Assembly: GCF_001708505.1 (NCBI RefSeq)
Contig: NZ_CP015992.1
Coordinates: 3,844,001 to 3,908,000 of the forward strand
DNA length: 64,000 nt
From: Pseudomonas sp. TCU-HL1
GTDB lineage: Bacteria > Pseudomonadota > Gammaproteobacteria > Pseudomonadales > Pseudomonadaceae
Reading direction: 5' to 3'
This document shows positions 1 to 8,708 of this stretch, in pieces (the stretch's first letter is position 1; every line of letters starts with the position of its first letter). The notes beneath the pieces were generated by a model that saw only the letters and a program-made list of their open reading frames with translations, searched no databases and was not told where the DNA came from. The position numbers and the translations under genes were made by a program.

Positions 1-2021
1 AGGGGCACCGGTTCCACCTCGCCGCGAACCAGTTTGTCATAGGCATCCGCCGGCTTCATCGCCAGCTCCGGCAGGTTGGTGTACATGCGCCGGAGCGCTT
101 TGGGCGTGGCGCTGTTGCGGTAGCAGGCGTGCAGGGCGTCGCACAGGTCGCGCAGGCCCATGCCGGCGTATCGCGCACCCTGAGCCTCGGCAATCGACGG
201 CAGCGCCTGGGCCAGAGGCTGGTTCGCGTCGTAGCCACGCTTGAATTCCAGCAACTCGGTGAGCAGGGTGCTCCACTTGCCCTTGGTGATGCCCATGGAG
301 AAGAGCACCAGGAAGGAATAGAGACCGGTTTTCTCCACCACCAGGCCGCGTTCCCAGAGGAATTTGCTGACCACCGCCGCCGGAATACCCTGTTCGCCCA
401 GCTTGCCGTCGGCGGTCAGGCCTGGCGTCACCAGCGTGACTTTGATCGGGTCCAGCAGCACATAGTCTTGCGCCACCTCGCCGAAACCATGCCAGTCCGC
501 CTCCGGGTGCAGCAGCCAGTCCCCGGTGGCAACGGCTTCGGCGCCTTCCACCAGTGGCGGCTGCCAGATGCCGAACCACCAGTCATCCGCCGCCAGGTTC
601 TGCCGCACGTTGGCCAGGGCCCGGCGGAAGCGCAGCGCCTCGTCGAAGGTTTCCTGGATCAGCGAGCGCCCGGCAGGCCCTTCCATCATGGCCGACGCCA
701 CGTCGAGAGAGGCGATGATGCCGTACTGGGGCGAGGTGGAGATGTGCATCATGAAGGCTTCGTTGAAGCGGTGCCGGTCGAGCTGGCGCGCGCCGCCGTC
801 CTGCACATGGATCATCGATGCCTGGCTGAAAGCGGCCAGCAGCTTGTGAGTGGAATGGGTGGTGAACACCAGCGGCGAACGCTCCTCTCGGCGCGTGCAC
901 ATGCCATAGCGCCCGGCATAGAACTCGTGGAAGGCAGCGTAGGCGTACCAGGCCTCGTCAAAATGCAGCACGTCCACTGAATCGCCCAGGGCCTGCTTGA
1001 TCAGCTCGGCGTTGTAGCAAAGGCCGTCATAGGTGGAGTTGGTCACCACGGCCAGCTTCACCCTGGGCGCGCGCCCCTTGGCCAATGGGCTGGCATCGAT
1101 CTTGGCCTGGATCGATTCAGGGCTGAATTCGCTGAGCGGAATGGGGCCGATGATGCCCAGTTCATTGCGCTCGGGGGTCAGGTAGAGCGGAATGGCGCCG
1201 GTCATGATGATCGAATGGACGATGGACTTGTGGCAGTTGCGGTCCACCAGCACCAGGTCGTCGCGCCCCACCATGGAATGCCAGACGATCTTGTTTGCCG
1301 TCGAGGTGCCGTTGATCACGAAGAAGGTGTGGTCGGCACCGAAATTCCGCGCGGCGCGCGCCTCGGCTTCCGCCAGCGGGCCGGTGTGATCGAGCAGCGA
1401 GCCCAGTTCAGGCACCGACACCGAAAGATCCGAACGCAGGGTGTTCTCGCCGAAGAACTGGTGGAAGGCCTGTCCCACCGGGCTCTTGCGATAAGCCACA
1501 CCGCCGCCATGCCCCGGCGTGTGCCAGGAATAGTTGGACTGCGCGGTGTGCTCGACCAGGGCACGGAAGAATGGTGGCAGCAGCCCTTCCAGATAGCTGC
1601 GTGCAGCACGGGCCACCTGGCGGGCCAGGAAGGGCACGGTGTCCTCATAGAGATAAAGCAGCCCGCGCAGCTGGTTGAGGTCAGCCATGGCCTCGGCCGG
1701 TGCGTTCTCGATGGTCACCTGCTCGCCCAGGGCGAAAATCGGCAGTTGTGGCGCACGAACGCGAGCCACGCGGATCAGTTCCACCATGTCCTGAAGCAAC
1801 CGCTGGTTTTCCCCGGCGCCTTCGGCGGCAACCAGGATGCAGGCAAGCCCATGGTGAGTGGAGGCGACGATGCGCCCTTCGGCGGAACTGGCAGTGGAGA
1901 GGATGGTGAAGCCTTCCTGTTCCAGTTCGCGGGCGATGGCACGAACCCGGTCGCCGGCAACAGTATCGGCTTTGATGTCGCGATGAACGATGAGGACGGG
2001 GAACTTGAGCTCTTTATACAT
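1..2021 (-). CDS. ldcA: Orn/Lys/Arg decarboxylase, class I (C-terminus outside window)
   Basis: PLP-dependent basic amino acid decarboxylase of the large fold-I family, about 750 residues when complete; 673 codons lie in the window. The N-terminal third is the response-regulator-like wing domain typical of these enzymes. The PLP-binding motif STHKLL puts the Schiff-base lysine at residue 393, and HTPGHGGG and FDEAWYA are conserved cofactor-pocket segments. Start is the ATG that gives MYKELKFPVL. Its place beside dnaQ matches P. aeruginosa PA1818 (LdcA, lysine decarboxylase of arginine-responsive lysine catabolism), which is the basis for the symbol. Substrate choice (lysine or arginine) cannot be read from sequence alone. 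Confidence 0.85.
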   Translation of the reverse strand, partial: MYKELKFPVLIVHRDIKADTVAGDRVRAIARELEQEGFTILSTASSAEGRIVASTHHGLACILVAAEGAGENQRLLQDMVELIRVARVRAPQLPIFALGEQVTIENAPAEAMADLNQLRGLLYLYEDTVPFLARQVARAARSYLEGLLPPFFRALVEHTAQSNYSWHTPGHGGGVAYRKSPVGQAFHQFFGENTLRSDLSVSVPELGSLLDHTGPLAEAEARAARNFGADHTFFVINGTSTANKIVWHSMVGRDDLVLVDRNCHKSIVHSIIMTGAIPLYLTPERNELGIIGPIPLSEFSPESIQAKIDASPLAKGRAPRVKLAVVTNSTYDGLCYNAELIKQALGDSVDVLHFDEAWYAYAAFHEFYAGRYGMCTRREERSPLVFTTHSTHKLLAAFSQASMIHVQDGGARQLDRHRFNEAFMMHISTSPQYGIIASLDVASAMMEGPAGRSLIQETFDEALRFRRALANVRQNLAADDWWFGIWQPPLVEGAEAVATGDWLLHPEADWHGFGEVAQDYVLLDPIKVTLVTPGLTADGKLGEQGIPAAVVSKFLWERGLVVEKTGLYSFLVLFSMGITKGKWSTLLTELLEFKRGYDANQPLAQALPSIAEAQGARYAGMGLRDLCDALHACYRNSATPKALRRMYTNLPELAMKPADAYDKLVRGEVEPVP

Positions 2022-2126
2022 TGTGGCTCCCTGAGGGGCGGGCTCGGCCCACCTATGTCCTCAGGGTAGAAGCTCACTCGCGGGGGCGGTACCCCCGCTA
2101 CCACAGGCTGTACGTAAAGGTCGCAA

Positions 2127-2888
2127 TCAGGAAGCCGGCGGCGTTTCCATCTGCACCCAGAGCGCTGGTGCCCCGGCGGACTTCTCGATGACGGCCAGGC
2201 GCGCGGCGTGGGCGGCGAGTTCCTCTTCGCTGGCCCGGATCACCCGGCCCCGCGCGCGATCGGCCGGCAACCGGCGGATCGGCGACGCCTGGGCACGACC
2301 ACCACTGCCGTCGCCACCTTCACCGGCGAGGGACAGGTTGGTCTGACCACCGGTCATCGCCAGGTAGACGTCCGCAAGAATCTCGGCGTCGAGCAAAGCG
2401 CCGTGCAGCTCGCGGTTGGAGTTGTCGACGTCGTAGCGCTTGCACAGGGCGTCCAGGCTGTTGCGCTGCCCCGGGTGGCGCTCGCGCGCCATCATCAGGG
2501 TGTCGAGCACCGTGCAGTACTCGGTGACGTCGCTGCGGTCGGACTGCCCCAGCAAGGCGAATTCGTTATTGATGAAGCCGATGTCGAACGCCGCGTTGTG
2601 GATGATCAGCTCGGCGCCCTTGATGAACTCGAAGAACTCGTCGGCAACATCCTTGAAGCGCGGCTTGCCCACCAGGAATTCGTTGGTGATGCCGTGTACC
2701 GCGATGGCGCCTTCGTCCACTTCCCGGTCGGGCTGCAGGTAAACGTGGAAGTGACGCCCGGTCAGGCGCCGGCCTTCCATCTCGACGCAACCGATCTCGA
2801 TGACCCGGTGACCATCGGTGACCGGCATGCCAGTGGTTTCGGTGTCGAGGACTACGAACCTGCCAGCAGATGTTTTGTTAACCGTCAT
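2127..2888 (-). CDS. dnaQ: DNA polymerase III epsilon subunit (3'-5' proofreading exonuclease)
   Basis: Proofreading subunit of the replicative polymerase, 253 residues. The DnaQ/DEDDh exonuclease motifs are visible: ExoI FVVLDTETTG near residue 12, ExoII around IIHNAAFDIGF, and ExoIII HGALLDAE; the C-terminal tail carries the alpha-subunit-binding region. Start is the ATG giving MTVNKTSAGR; the frame stays open about 80 codons upstream but that part is unrelated. In P. aeruginosa dnaQ lies directly downstream of rnhA; here a roughly 10.7-kb island separates them, so the gene must rely on its own promoter. Confidence 0.95.
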   Translation of the reverse strand: MTVNKTSAGRFVVLDTETTGMPVTDGHRVIEIGCVEMEGRRLTGRHFHVYLQPDREVDEGAIAVHGITNEFLVGKPRFKDVADEFFEFIKGAELIIHNAAFDIGFINNEFALLGQSDRSDVTEYCTVLDTLMMARERHPGQRNSLDALCKRYDVDNSNRELHGALLDAEILADVYLAMTGGQTNLSLAGEGGDGSGGRAQASPIRRLPADRARGRVIRASEEELAAHAARLAVIEKSAGAPALWVQMETPPAS

Positions 2889-2916
2889 TGCATATCCAAC
2901 CTTAAGTGCGCGCGAG

Positions 2917-2925
2917 ATCTTAGCA
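2917..2925 (-). promoter_or_regulatory. extended -10 promoter element of dnaQ
   Basis: Minus-strand TGCTAAGAT, an extended -10 (TGn plus TAAGAT), lies about 30 bp upstream of the dnaQ ATG. No good -35 hexamer sits at 17 bp (TTGCGA is at 19 bp), which suits an extended -10 promoter. It would explain how dnaQ stays expressed despite separation from rnhA. Confidence 0.45.
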
Positions 2926-3099
2926 TGCCGGATGAAAACTATCGCAACGACCGATGAACAGGCGTAAACGCGCTCCTTTATTCCATGAAAGTGCATCACA
3001 ATGTAAACATGAATTACACAGTCAAAACCTTCATCGCAGGCAAGGGCGAACGGTTCCCCTGACTCTACGAGGCTGACGAGCCCGGCATCCTCTCTTCTA

Positions 3100-4122
3100 T
3101 TAATCCGGCAATCAAATACCCCCAATCAAGCCGCATCAGCAATGCGCGGACACTTGAAGTAAGTGAGGATTCTCTGGGGGCGTAATTGCAGGCGTCTCAT
3201 GACCGAGCGCCCCGCCCCTCCAGTGCTTGCTGATTGCGTGCGGGCAGGCCGGTACGGACTTGCTGCTGCAAGTCACCATTCAAGTGTTCGTCAGGATTCA
3301 GTTCCGGGGCATAGGCCGGCAGAAAGAACAGTTCGATGTGCGCTTTGCGCTCAGCGACCCAAGCGCTCACCTTCCGGCTGTGGTGCACGCGCAGGTTGTC
3401 GAGAATCAGGAACACCTTGCGGCCCTGGGCATCACGCATCGGGCGACCCAGAAAGCGGATCAGTACCCGGGCAGTCAGCGTTTCTCGATACAGCATGAAG
3501 CGCAGCTTGCCGCGATTGGTCGCGGTGGAAATCATGTTGGTGGCGAAACGGCTGCCGCTGACCTGACGCCCTGGCGTCTCACCAATCGGGGTGTAGCTGC
3601 GGCCAGCCTGGCTGTCGCTGCGCATGCCCGTTTCGTCCCCCACTGAGTCTCGGCGTTCTCGACCTTGGCGCGCGGGGCGATACGTGGGTATTCGTTTTCC
3701 AGCCAGCGCTGAACCACTTCTGGTTTTTGCTGGTAAGCCCGATGCAGCGGTCGTTGCGGGGTGTAGCCCCAACGCTTGAGGTATTCCCCCACCGTTCGAA
3801 CCGGCATGAGAAAACCACAGCGCTGGCGGATCAGTTCGCGCACGGCATCTCGCGTCCACAGCGCAAAGCCGAGCTTGAGCTGATCGGGCATCTTGTCGGT
3901 CATCAGGGTGCGAATCAGCACTTCCTGGCTGGGGCTCAGGCTGCGCCGACCCCCGTGGCGTACTCCACGCTGGCCGCCGCTGATGGCCTTATAGGTGTAA
4001 CCCTGCTCACACATGCGCAGCGCGGTGGCGCGCTTTTCGCGCTGTGCGTGAGGACTGAGTTTGCGGGCATCTGTTTTCATGGCACAAATCACCCAAAATG
4101 CCCCATTTAACTGCCAGGTTAA
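3100..4122 (-). mobile_element. IS630-family insertion sequence, copy 1 (full length, transposase frameshifted)
   Basis: 1023-bp element. Left end TTAATCCGGCAATCAAAT and right end (reverse complement) TTAACCTGGCAGTTAAAT form imperfect 18-bp terminal inverted repeats. Each end abuts a TA dinucleotide (3098-3099 and 4123-4124), the TA target duplication of IS630/mariner elements. It holds one transposase gene on the minus strand. The left 390 bp recur at 5223-5609. Confidence 0.85.
3197..4080 (-). pseudogene. IS630-family transposase, frameshifted
   Basis: The N-terminal half starts MKTDARKLSP at 4080 and carries the helix-turn-helix part. The C-terminal half, in another frame, carries the DDE catalytic core: GDETG (first Asp), LILDNLRVHH (second Asp) and PAYAPELNPDE (final acidic residue). 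The frames meet at a run of five G (plus-strand C run 3637-3641), where a sixth G would restore QWGDETG. The site is not a canonical -1 slippery heptamer, so an inactivating indel is more likely than programmed frameshifting. Confidence 0.8.
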
Positions 4123-4194
4123 TAACATCGAAGACTTCGAAGCCCTGCTGCCGTGGAACTGCCCGCCGACAAGCGCATCCTGACCACAAAGCCT

Positions 4195-4396
4195 CGCCAA
4201 CGGGAGACGGGGTTTATGGAGCGGTTACGCTCAAGCGGGAGCGTGTTGCCCATCAATCGTATCGAACTCGTGTGAAGCACGGGCGGATCTATTCGACCAC
4301 ATCGAGCGGTTTCATAACCCTCGAATGCGTCGTAGAGTCGCTCGGCAAGATTTGAAGTTTTCAGCCCTTTTCAAACTGTCCTTGAAAACGGGGTAG
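4195..4396 (+). pseudogene. IS3-family transposase (OrfB) 3' remnant
   Basis: From 4283 to the TAG at 4394-4396 one frame reads ADLFDHIERFHNPRMRRRVA and onward, the characteristic C-terminal end of IS3-family OrfB integrases. Just upstream, LKRERVAHQSYRTR sits in a shifted frame and corresponds to the preceding family segment. No start, DDE core or left end remains. It directly abuts the right end of the IS630 element, so the IS630 insertion or later deletion removed the rest. Confidence 0.7.
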
Positions 4397-4405
4397 ACCC
4401 CGAAG

Positions 4406-5047
4406 CTATCCGGCAGACGTAGGGCACGGATAATTCAGGCCGGACTCCACCGCCTCGAACACTTCGTCCAGCACTTTGGAATACATACGAGTGCCGTCTG
4501 GAAGGTCTTTCCAGATCTCGTAGGCCGCCGTGTACGCATACTCCAACACCCCAGCGACCAAACCGGGACGGGTATCTAGCAGCGGGTCAACGCACATTTT
4601 TTTCGCCAGCACGTCCACAAGGACTTGTTTACGGCCCTGGGTTCTTTCCAGGTTTCGCGCACAGACAAGTGGATGCCCTCGGATCAGGTGCTTCAAGACT
4701 TTGAAGCGGTTTGAGTCTAAACCGTACGACCCCGCCTCACACCCTTGCACGACTTCTACGACCGCATGTCTTAGTGTCGTCAAAATCCGCTCGCCTTGAG
4801 GACGCGCCTTAAGTGCGACGATCACCTCATCGTGCTCTACTTCCTGATAGTCGAGAACAACATCTTCCTTGGACGAAAAATACCGAAAAAACGTTCGAGA
4901 GGAGACATCAACTCTATCGGTGATATCTTCGACCCGCGTTTCCTCGAAGCCTTTTTCCTCGAACAAGTTATATGCGGCTTCAATCAAAGCCTCGCGGAGC
5001 ATAAGTTTTTTTCTCTCGCGACGTCCCAACTCTTCTGTGGTTTTCAC
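4406..5047 (-). CDS. TetR/AcrR-family transcriptional regulator
   Basis: 213-residue one-component repressor. Residues about 15-65 form the TetR helix-turn-helix domain (AAYNLFEEKGFEETRVEDI, then DVSSRTFFRYFSSKEDVV); the rest is an all-helical ligand and dimerisation domain with no recognisable ligand signature. Start is GTG at 5047 with AGAGG upstream; a downstream ATG at 5002 would cut the first helix. GC is visibly lower than in the core genes. It lies between two same-direction IS630 copies and is the only regulator in the island, so it may control the phzD-like operon 1 kb away; that is inference. Confidence 0.85.
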   Translation of the reverse strand: MKTTEELGRRERKKLMLREALIEAAYNLFEEKGFEETRVEDITDRVDVSSRTFFRYFSSKEDVVLDYQEVEHDEVIVALKARPQGERILTTLRHAVVEVVQGCEAGSYGLDSNRFKVLKHLIRGHPLVCARNLERTQGRKQVLVDVLAKKMCVDPLLDTRPGLVAGVLEYAYTAAYEIWKDLPDGTRMYSKVLDEVFEAVESGLNYPCPTSAG

Positions 5048-5222
5048 TGTGCCTCTCTAGTCTTCATCCTGTTAAGCCTGTCTTGAGATAGGCCGTCTCT
5101 ACCATGGCTTCGGATGCTACGACAATCCTTTTATGACGCATAGAGAATTTTTGCGAATAGACACATTTGTCATTCAATGAATAGTTTTTGCTCTCATTAA
5201 AGGATTGAGTCTTCCTCTTCTA

Positions 5223-5609
5223 TTAACCCGGCAATCAAATACCTCCAATCAAGCCGCATCAGCAATGCGCGGACGCCTGAAGTAAGCACGGATTCTCTGG
5301 GGGTGTAATTGCAGGCGTCTCATGACCGAGCGCACCCGCCCCTCCAGTGCTTGCTGATTGCGTGCGGGCAAGCCGATACGGACTTGCTGCTGCCAGTCAC
5401 CATTTATTCGTCAGGATTCAGTTCCGGGGCATAGGCCGGCAGAAAGAACAGTTCGATGTGCGCTTTGCGCTCAGCGACCCAAGCGCTCACCTTCCGGCTG
5501 TGGTGCACGCGCAGGTTGTCGAGAATCAGGAACACCTTGCGGCCCTGGGCATCACGCATCGGGCGACCCAGAAAGCGGATCAGTACCCGGGCAGTCAGCG
5601 TTTCTCGAT
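5223..5609 (-). mobile_element. IS630-family element, copy 2 (3' fragment)
   Basis: Repeats the left 390 bp of the first copy in the same orientation, beginning at the same inverted repeat after TA (TTAACCCGGCAATCAAAT) and ending abruptly at TTTCTCGAT, where unrelated sequence starts. The outer ~185 bp differ at a dozen or so positions, whereas the inner ~200 bp look identical to copy 1, a mosaic pattern. It encodes only the transposase C-terminus (LILDNLRVHH and the ELNPDE end). Confidence 0.85.
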
Positions 5610-5727
5610 CTGGTCATGAGACCGTGAAAGGGCTTGGGTCGAAGCAGGTTTCTCTCCCCGCTAGCCCGAACGGCTGCCTCGGTTTGAAGCCCGTTTCGCA
5701 AGGTTGGATAACTGGAGAACGTCATGC

Positions 5728-5880
5728 ATGAGGAACCCACCGATCCTGGCGCAGTACCAACGTCTGAAAGCTTCGGGCAGGAAGAGCAAGGTCGCCATCG
5801 TGATCTGCATGCGCAAGCTGCTGGTGATTCTGAACGCGATGATCCGGGATCAAGCCCACTTCCGTTCGCAAAATGCTTGA
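5728..5880 (+). pseudogene. IS110-family transposase C-terminal remnant
   Basis: A 50-codon frame ending at TGA reads MRNPPILAQYQRLKASGRKS, then KVAIVICMRKLLVILNAMIR, the conserved C-terminal segment of IS110/IS116/IS902 transposases. The rest of the gene is missing; the 118 bp between the truncated IS630 copy and this frame (5610-5727) code for nothing recognisable. Confidence 0.7.
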
Positions 5881-6011
5881 CGTTGAACATGGTTACTCCC
5901 TCCACGCCACGCTCTGCTTTTTTCCGCGCGCCCCATAGCCTGCCTGCTCAAGCCAGGTTCACCTCAAAAGATGTCCAATAGAGAACAGTGTCATTAACAT
6001 TTTTATGTCTA

Positions 6012-6041
6012 TTGACGTCATCTGTCATATAGTGACAGAAT
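6012..6041 (+). promoter_or_regulatory. putative promoter and operator of the phzD-like operon
   Basis: TTGACG (6012-6017) and CAGAAT (6036-6041), 18 bp apart, form a plausible sigma-70 promoter about 80 bp upstream of the first gene. A perfect inverted repeat CTGTCA-TATAG-TGACAG (6022-6038) fills the spacer and enters the -10, the usual place for a repressor operator. The TetR protein at 4406-5047 is the obvious candidate to bind it; this is untested. The remaining sequence 5881-6119 shows no gene. Confidence 0.5.
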
Positions 6042-6119
6042 TATTCGCAACGCTCGAAACCCGCCAGTTCGCCCAGGTCATTCGCCGGGCATCGTCTGTT
6101 GCTGATCAAGGAGAGATTC

Positions 6120-6743
6120 ATGGCAGGCATTCCTTTCATCCACGCTTACCCCATGCCCAAGCCGGGTCACCTACCAGCCAACAAGGCGACTTGGGCGATT
6201 GATCCGGATCGTGCCGTCCTGCTTGTGCATGACATGCAGCGCTACTTCCTAAAACCATTCGCTGCACCGCTTCGTGATGAGCTGATCTCGAACGTCGCAT
6301 CGCTGTGCCAACGAAGCCGTAGTAACGGTATGCCAGTCGCTTTTTCGGCTCAGCCAGGCGGAATGACTACCGAGCAGCGTGGACTGCTCATTGACTTCTG
6401 GGGCCCTGGCATGAAGGTGGATCCGGAAGATCGAAAAGTGGTTGATGAGCTTGAACCATCAGACAGTGATTGGATGTCTCCAAAATGGCGTTACAGTGCC
6501 TTCTTCCAGTCCGGTCTACTGGAGCGGATGCGAGCCGCAGGGCGAGACCAGTTGGTTATCTGTGGGGTCTATGCACACATCGGGGTGCTATCCACCGCTA
6601 TCGAATCCTTTACCAACGACATCCAGACCTTCCTGGTTGCTGATGCAGTAGCGGACTTTTCCGAGCAGGAGCATCAGCTTGCGCTGACCTACGCCTCTCA
6701 ACGTTGTGCCGTGCTTTGCTCCACCCAGGAGACGCTGGCATGA
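6120..6743 (+). CDS. phzD: PhzD-type isochorismatase (ADIC hydrolase)
   Basis: Predicted to hydrolyse 2-amino-2-deoxyisochorismate (ADIC) to trans-2,3-dihydro-3-hydroxyanthranilate (DHHA) and pyruvate. It is 207 residues, the same length as P. aeruginosa PhzD, and aligns throughout by eye: the catalytic Asp38 in LLVHDMQRYF and Lys122 in SPKWRYSAFF fall at identical positions, and the CGVYAHIGVL segment is the PhzD form lacking the cysteine of nicotinamidase-like relatives. Start is the ATG at 6120 with AAGGAGAG upstream. The stop overlaps the next start (ATGA), indicating translational coupling to the PhzE-like gene. No defect is visible. Confidence 0.93.
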   Translation: MAGIPFIHAYPMPKPGHLPANKATWAIDPDRAVLLVHDMQRYFLKPFAAPLRDELISNVASLCQRSRSNGMPVAFSAQPGGMTTEQRGLLIDFWGPGMKVDPEDRKVVDELEPSDSDWMSPKWRYSAFFQSGLLERMRAAGRDQLVICGVYAHIGVLSTAIESFTNDIQTFLVADAVADFSEQEHQLALTYASQRCAVLCSTQETLA

Positions 6744-8677
6744 ACGACGCAGCTGGCTATTTTGGACACGATCAGCTATTTGCCACGATCCTGAACGGCA
6801 GTTCGGATGCCTATGCCCTGCTCTACCGCCCCGAATGCGACTCCGCAAATGTGGAGGTGCTTTCCGGAACAATGGCTGCCGTGAGTCACCTCGAAAATAT
6901 TCCTGACTGCCGCCGTCCTGACGTCAGTGGAGGCGCTGAAAAAGAGCTGTTGGCCGTCGTTCCGTATCGCCAAATCACCGAGCGGGGCTTTGAGTGTGTC
7001 GACGATCGCGACCCGTTGTCAGTCATGGCCATCAGCGCGACGAGTCGAATTAGTAAAGACGCTCTGATCGAGGCGATTGCCGACACCGAGATCGAGCTCA
7101 TCGGTGGCCACTTTGATCGTGAGGACGACAAGTATGCCGAGACGGCTCTGCAGATTATCCAAGACGAAATCGGTACCGGTGCCGGAGCAAATTTCGTTCT
7201 CAAACGCTCCTACGTTGCGTCCATAGCCAACTTCTCACGAACCAAAGTGCTGTCGCTGTACCGCAGGCTACTAGCGCAGAGCGCCGGCGCTTACTGGGTG
7301 TTTCTGGTCGACGTGGGTGATCGCGTGTTTATCGGAGCCACACCTGAGCGGCATGTCAGCCTGGAAAACGGCATCGCTACGATGAACCCCATTAGCGGCA
7401 CCTACCGCTACCCGCCATCTGGCCCTTCGGTTGAGGGCGTGCTGGGGTTCCTCTCCGACAATAAAGAGAGCGAAGAGCTCTTCATGGTTGTCGATGAAGA
7501 GCTGAAAATGATGGGCCGTGTGTGTGGGGAAGGCGCTACGTTGCGTGGCCCCTACTTGAAGCCTATGGCACGGCTTGCCCACACCGAATATCTCATCAGC
7601 GGCTCCACTAGCCTGCCACCGTGGCGAATTCTCAGAGAAACGTTGTTCGCACCGACCATCACGGGCAGTCCTCTAGAAAATGCGTGCCGAGTCATCAAGA
7701 AGTACGAACCTGAGGGCCGGGGTTACTACAGCGGTTTGATCGCGCTTTTTGGCCGAGACCCTGCAGGTAACGAGACCATGGACTCGGCCATCCTTATCCG
7801 AACCGCCGATATCAACAAGCACGGCACCCTGCGCCTCTCCACTGGCGCGACGCTTGTGCGGGACTCGGTACCTCAATCGGAAGCCGCTGAAACCTTGGTA
7901 AAGGCCGCCGGCATGCTCAATGCACTAGGTGCGCTCGAAGACCAGGCAGGCTCATCTGCCGCAAACACCGACCATGCCGGAGTACTAGCGCAAATCGCCC
8001 GGGATCCAAGGGTGATCCATGCCTTGCGAGGCCGCAACGATGCGATCTCCGCGTATTGGCAGAGTTCCTCATCGCAGCGCCATCGTCCCCATCCCATGTT
8101 GGAAGGCCGTAAGGTACTCGTGCTGGATGCCGAAGATACCTTCACCGCCATGATCTGCCACCAGTTGAGCTCATTCGGGCTGAACGTCACCGTTGTGAGC
8201 GCAACGGCAAGCTTTGAACCGGCAGGGTTTGATCTGATTGTCCTGGGCCCAGGCCCTGGTGATCCCAATGACGACACTGATGCGCGAGTCATTAGTCTTC
8301 AGAAGGCTGTACAGAAACTGCTACTCGAAGGCAGACCATTTCTAGCGATCGGCCTCAGTCATCAAATCTTGTGCCGACAGCTGGGGCTACAGGTATCACG
8401 AAAACAGCGCCCAAATCAGGGAACTCAAAAGCAGATCGATTTGTTCGGCGAGGCTGTCCGTGTGGGTTTCTACAACACCTATTCGGCTTCTTGCCCAACC
8501 TCCACGGTAAAGCTCTCGCAAGACGTTCAGGCCTACCTGAGCCGAGACCCACTTAGCGATGAAGTCCATGCCATGCACGGGCCTTCGTTCATGTCATTTC
8601 AGTTCCACCCAGAATCAATCCTGACGCTACACGGCGACAGGATCCTGGGTGAGGCTGCTGCAACGCTGATTTCGTAA
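6740..8677 (+). CDS. phzE: PhzE-type ADIC synthase with glutaminase Cys replaced by Gly
   Basis: 645 residues. The N-terminal two thirds are an anthranilate-synthase-I/MST-type domain expected to convert chorismate plus ammonia to ADIC; ARLAHTEYLISG and KYEPEGRGYYSG are active-site segments. The C-terminal third is a class I glutamine amidotransferase domain: its His-Glu pair is intact in SFQFHPES, but the nucleophile motif, AVCLSHQ in phenazine PhzE as remembered, reads AIGLSHQ with Gly538 (codon GGC at 8351-8353). One TGC-to-GGC change would abolish glutamine-dependent ammonia supply; free ammonia might still be used. Translationally coupled to the PhzD-like gene. Confidence 0.9.
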   Translation: MNDAAGYFGHDQLFATILNGSSDAYALLYRPECDSANVEVLSGTMAAVSHLENIPDCRRPDVSGGAEKELLAVVPYRQITERGFECVDDRDPLSVMAISATSRISKDALIEAIADTEIELIGGHFDREDDKYAETALQIIQDEIGTGAGANFVLKRSYVASIANFSRTKVLSLYRRLLAQSAGAYWVFLVDVGDRVFIGATPERHVSLENGIATMNPISGTYRYPPSGPSVEGVLGFLSDNKESEELFMVVDEELKMMGRVCGEGATLRGPYLKPMARLAHTEYLISGSTSLPPWRILRETLFAPTITGSPLENACRVIKKYEPEGRGYYSGLIALFGRDPAGNETMDSAILIRTADINKHGTLRLSTGATLVRDSVPQSEAAETLVKAAGMLNALGALEDQAGSSAANTDHAGVLAQIARDPRVIHALRGRNDAISAYWQSSSSQRHRPHPMLEGRKVLVLDAEDTFTAMICHQLSSFGLNVTVVSATASFEPAGFDLIVLGPGPGDPNDDTDARVISLQKAVQKLLLEGRPFLAIGLSHQILCRQLGLQVSRKQRPNQGTQKQIDLFGEAVRVGFYNTYSASCPTSTVKLSQDVQAYLSRDPLSDEVHAMHGPSFMSFQFHPESILTLHGDRILGEAAATLIS

Positions 8678-8708
8678 CTCCGTTACTCCCCACTACAGGA
8701 CATTCGAT

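Noticed and set aside
3637..3641. Programmed -1 frameshift in the IS630 transposase
   Set aside because: The G run does not form an X XXY YYZ slippery heptamer in frame and no stimulatory structure is obvious; a single-base deletion explains it better.
6120..8677. Phenazine biosynthesis cluster
   Set aside because: Only PhzD and PhzE homologues are present; the ring-forming and isomerase genes are absent and a CAR follows instead.
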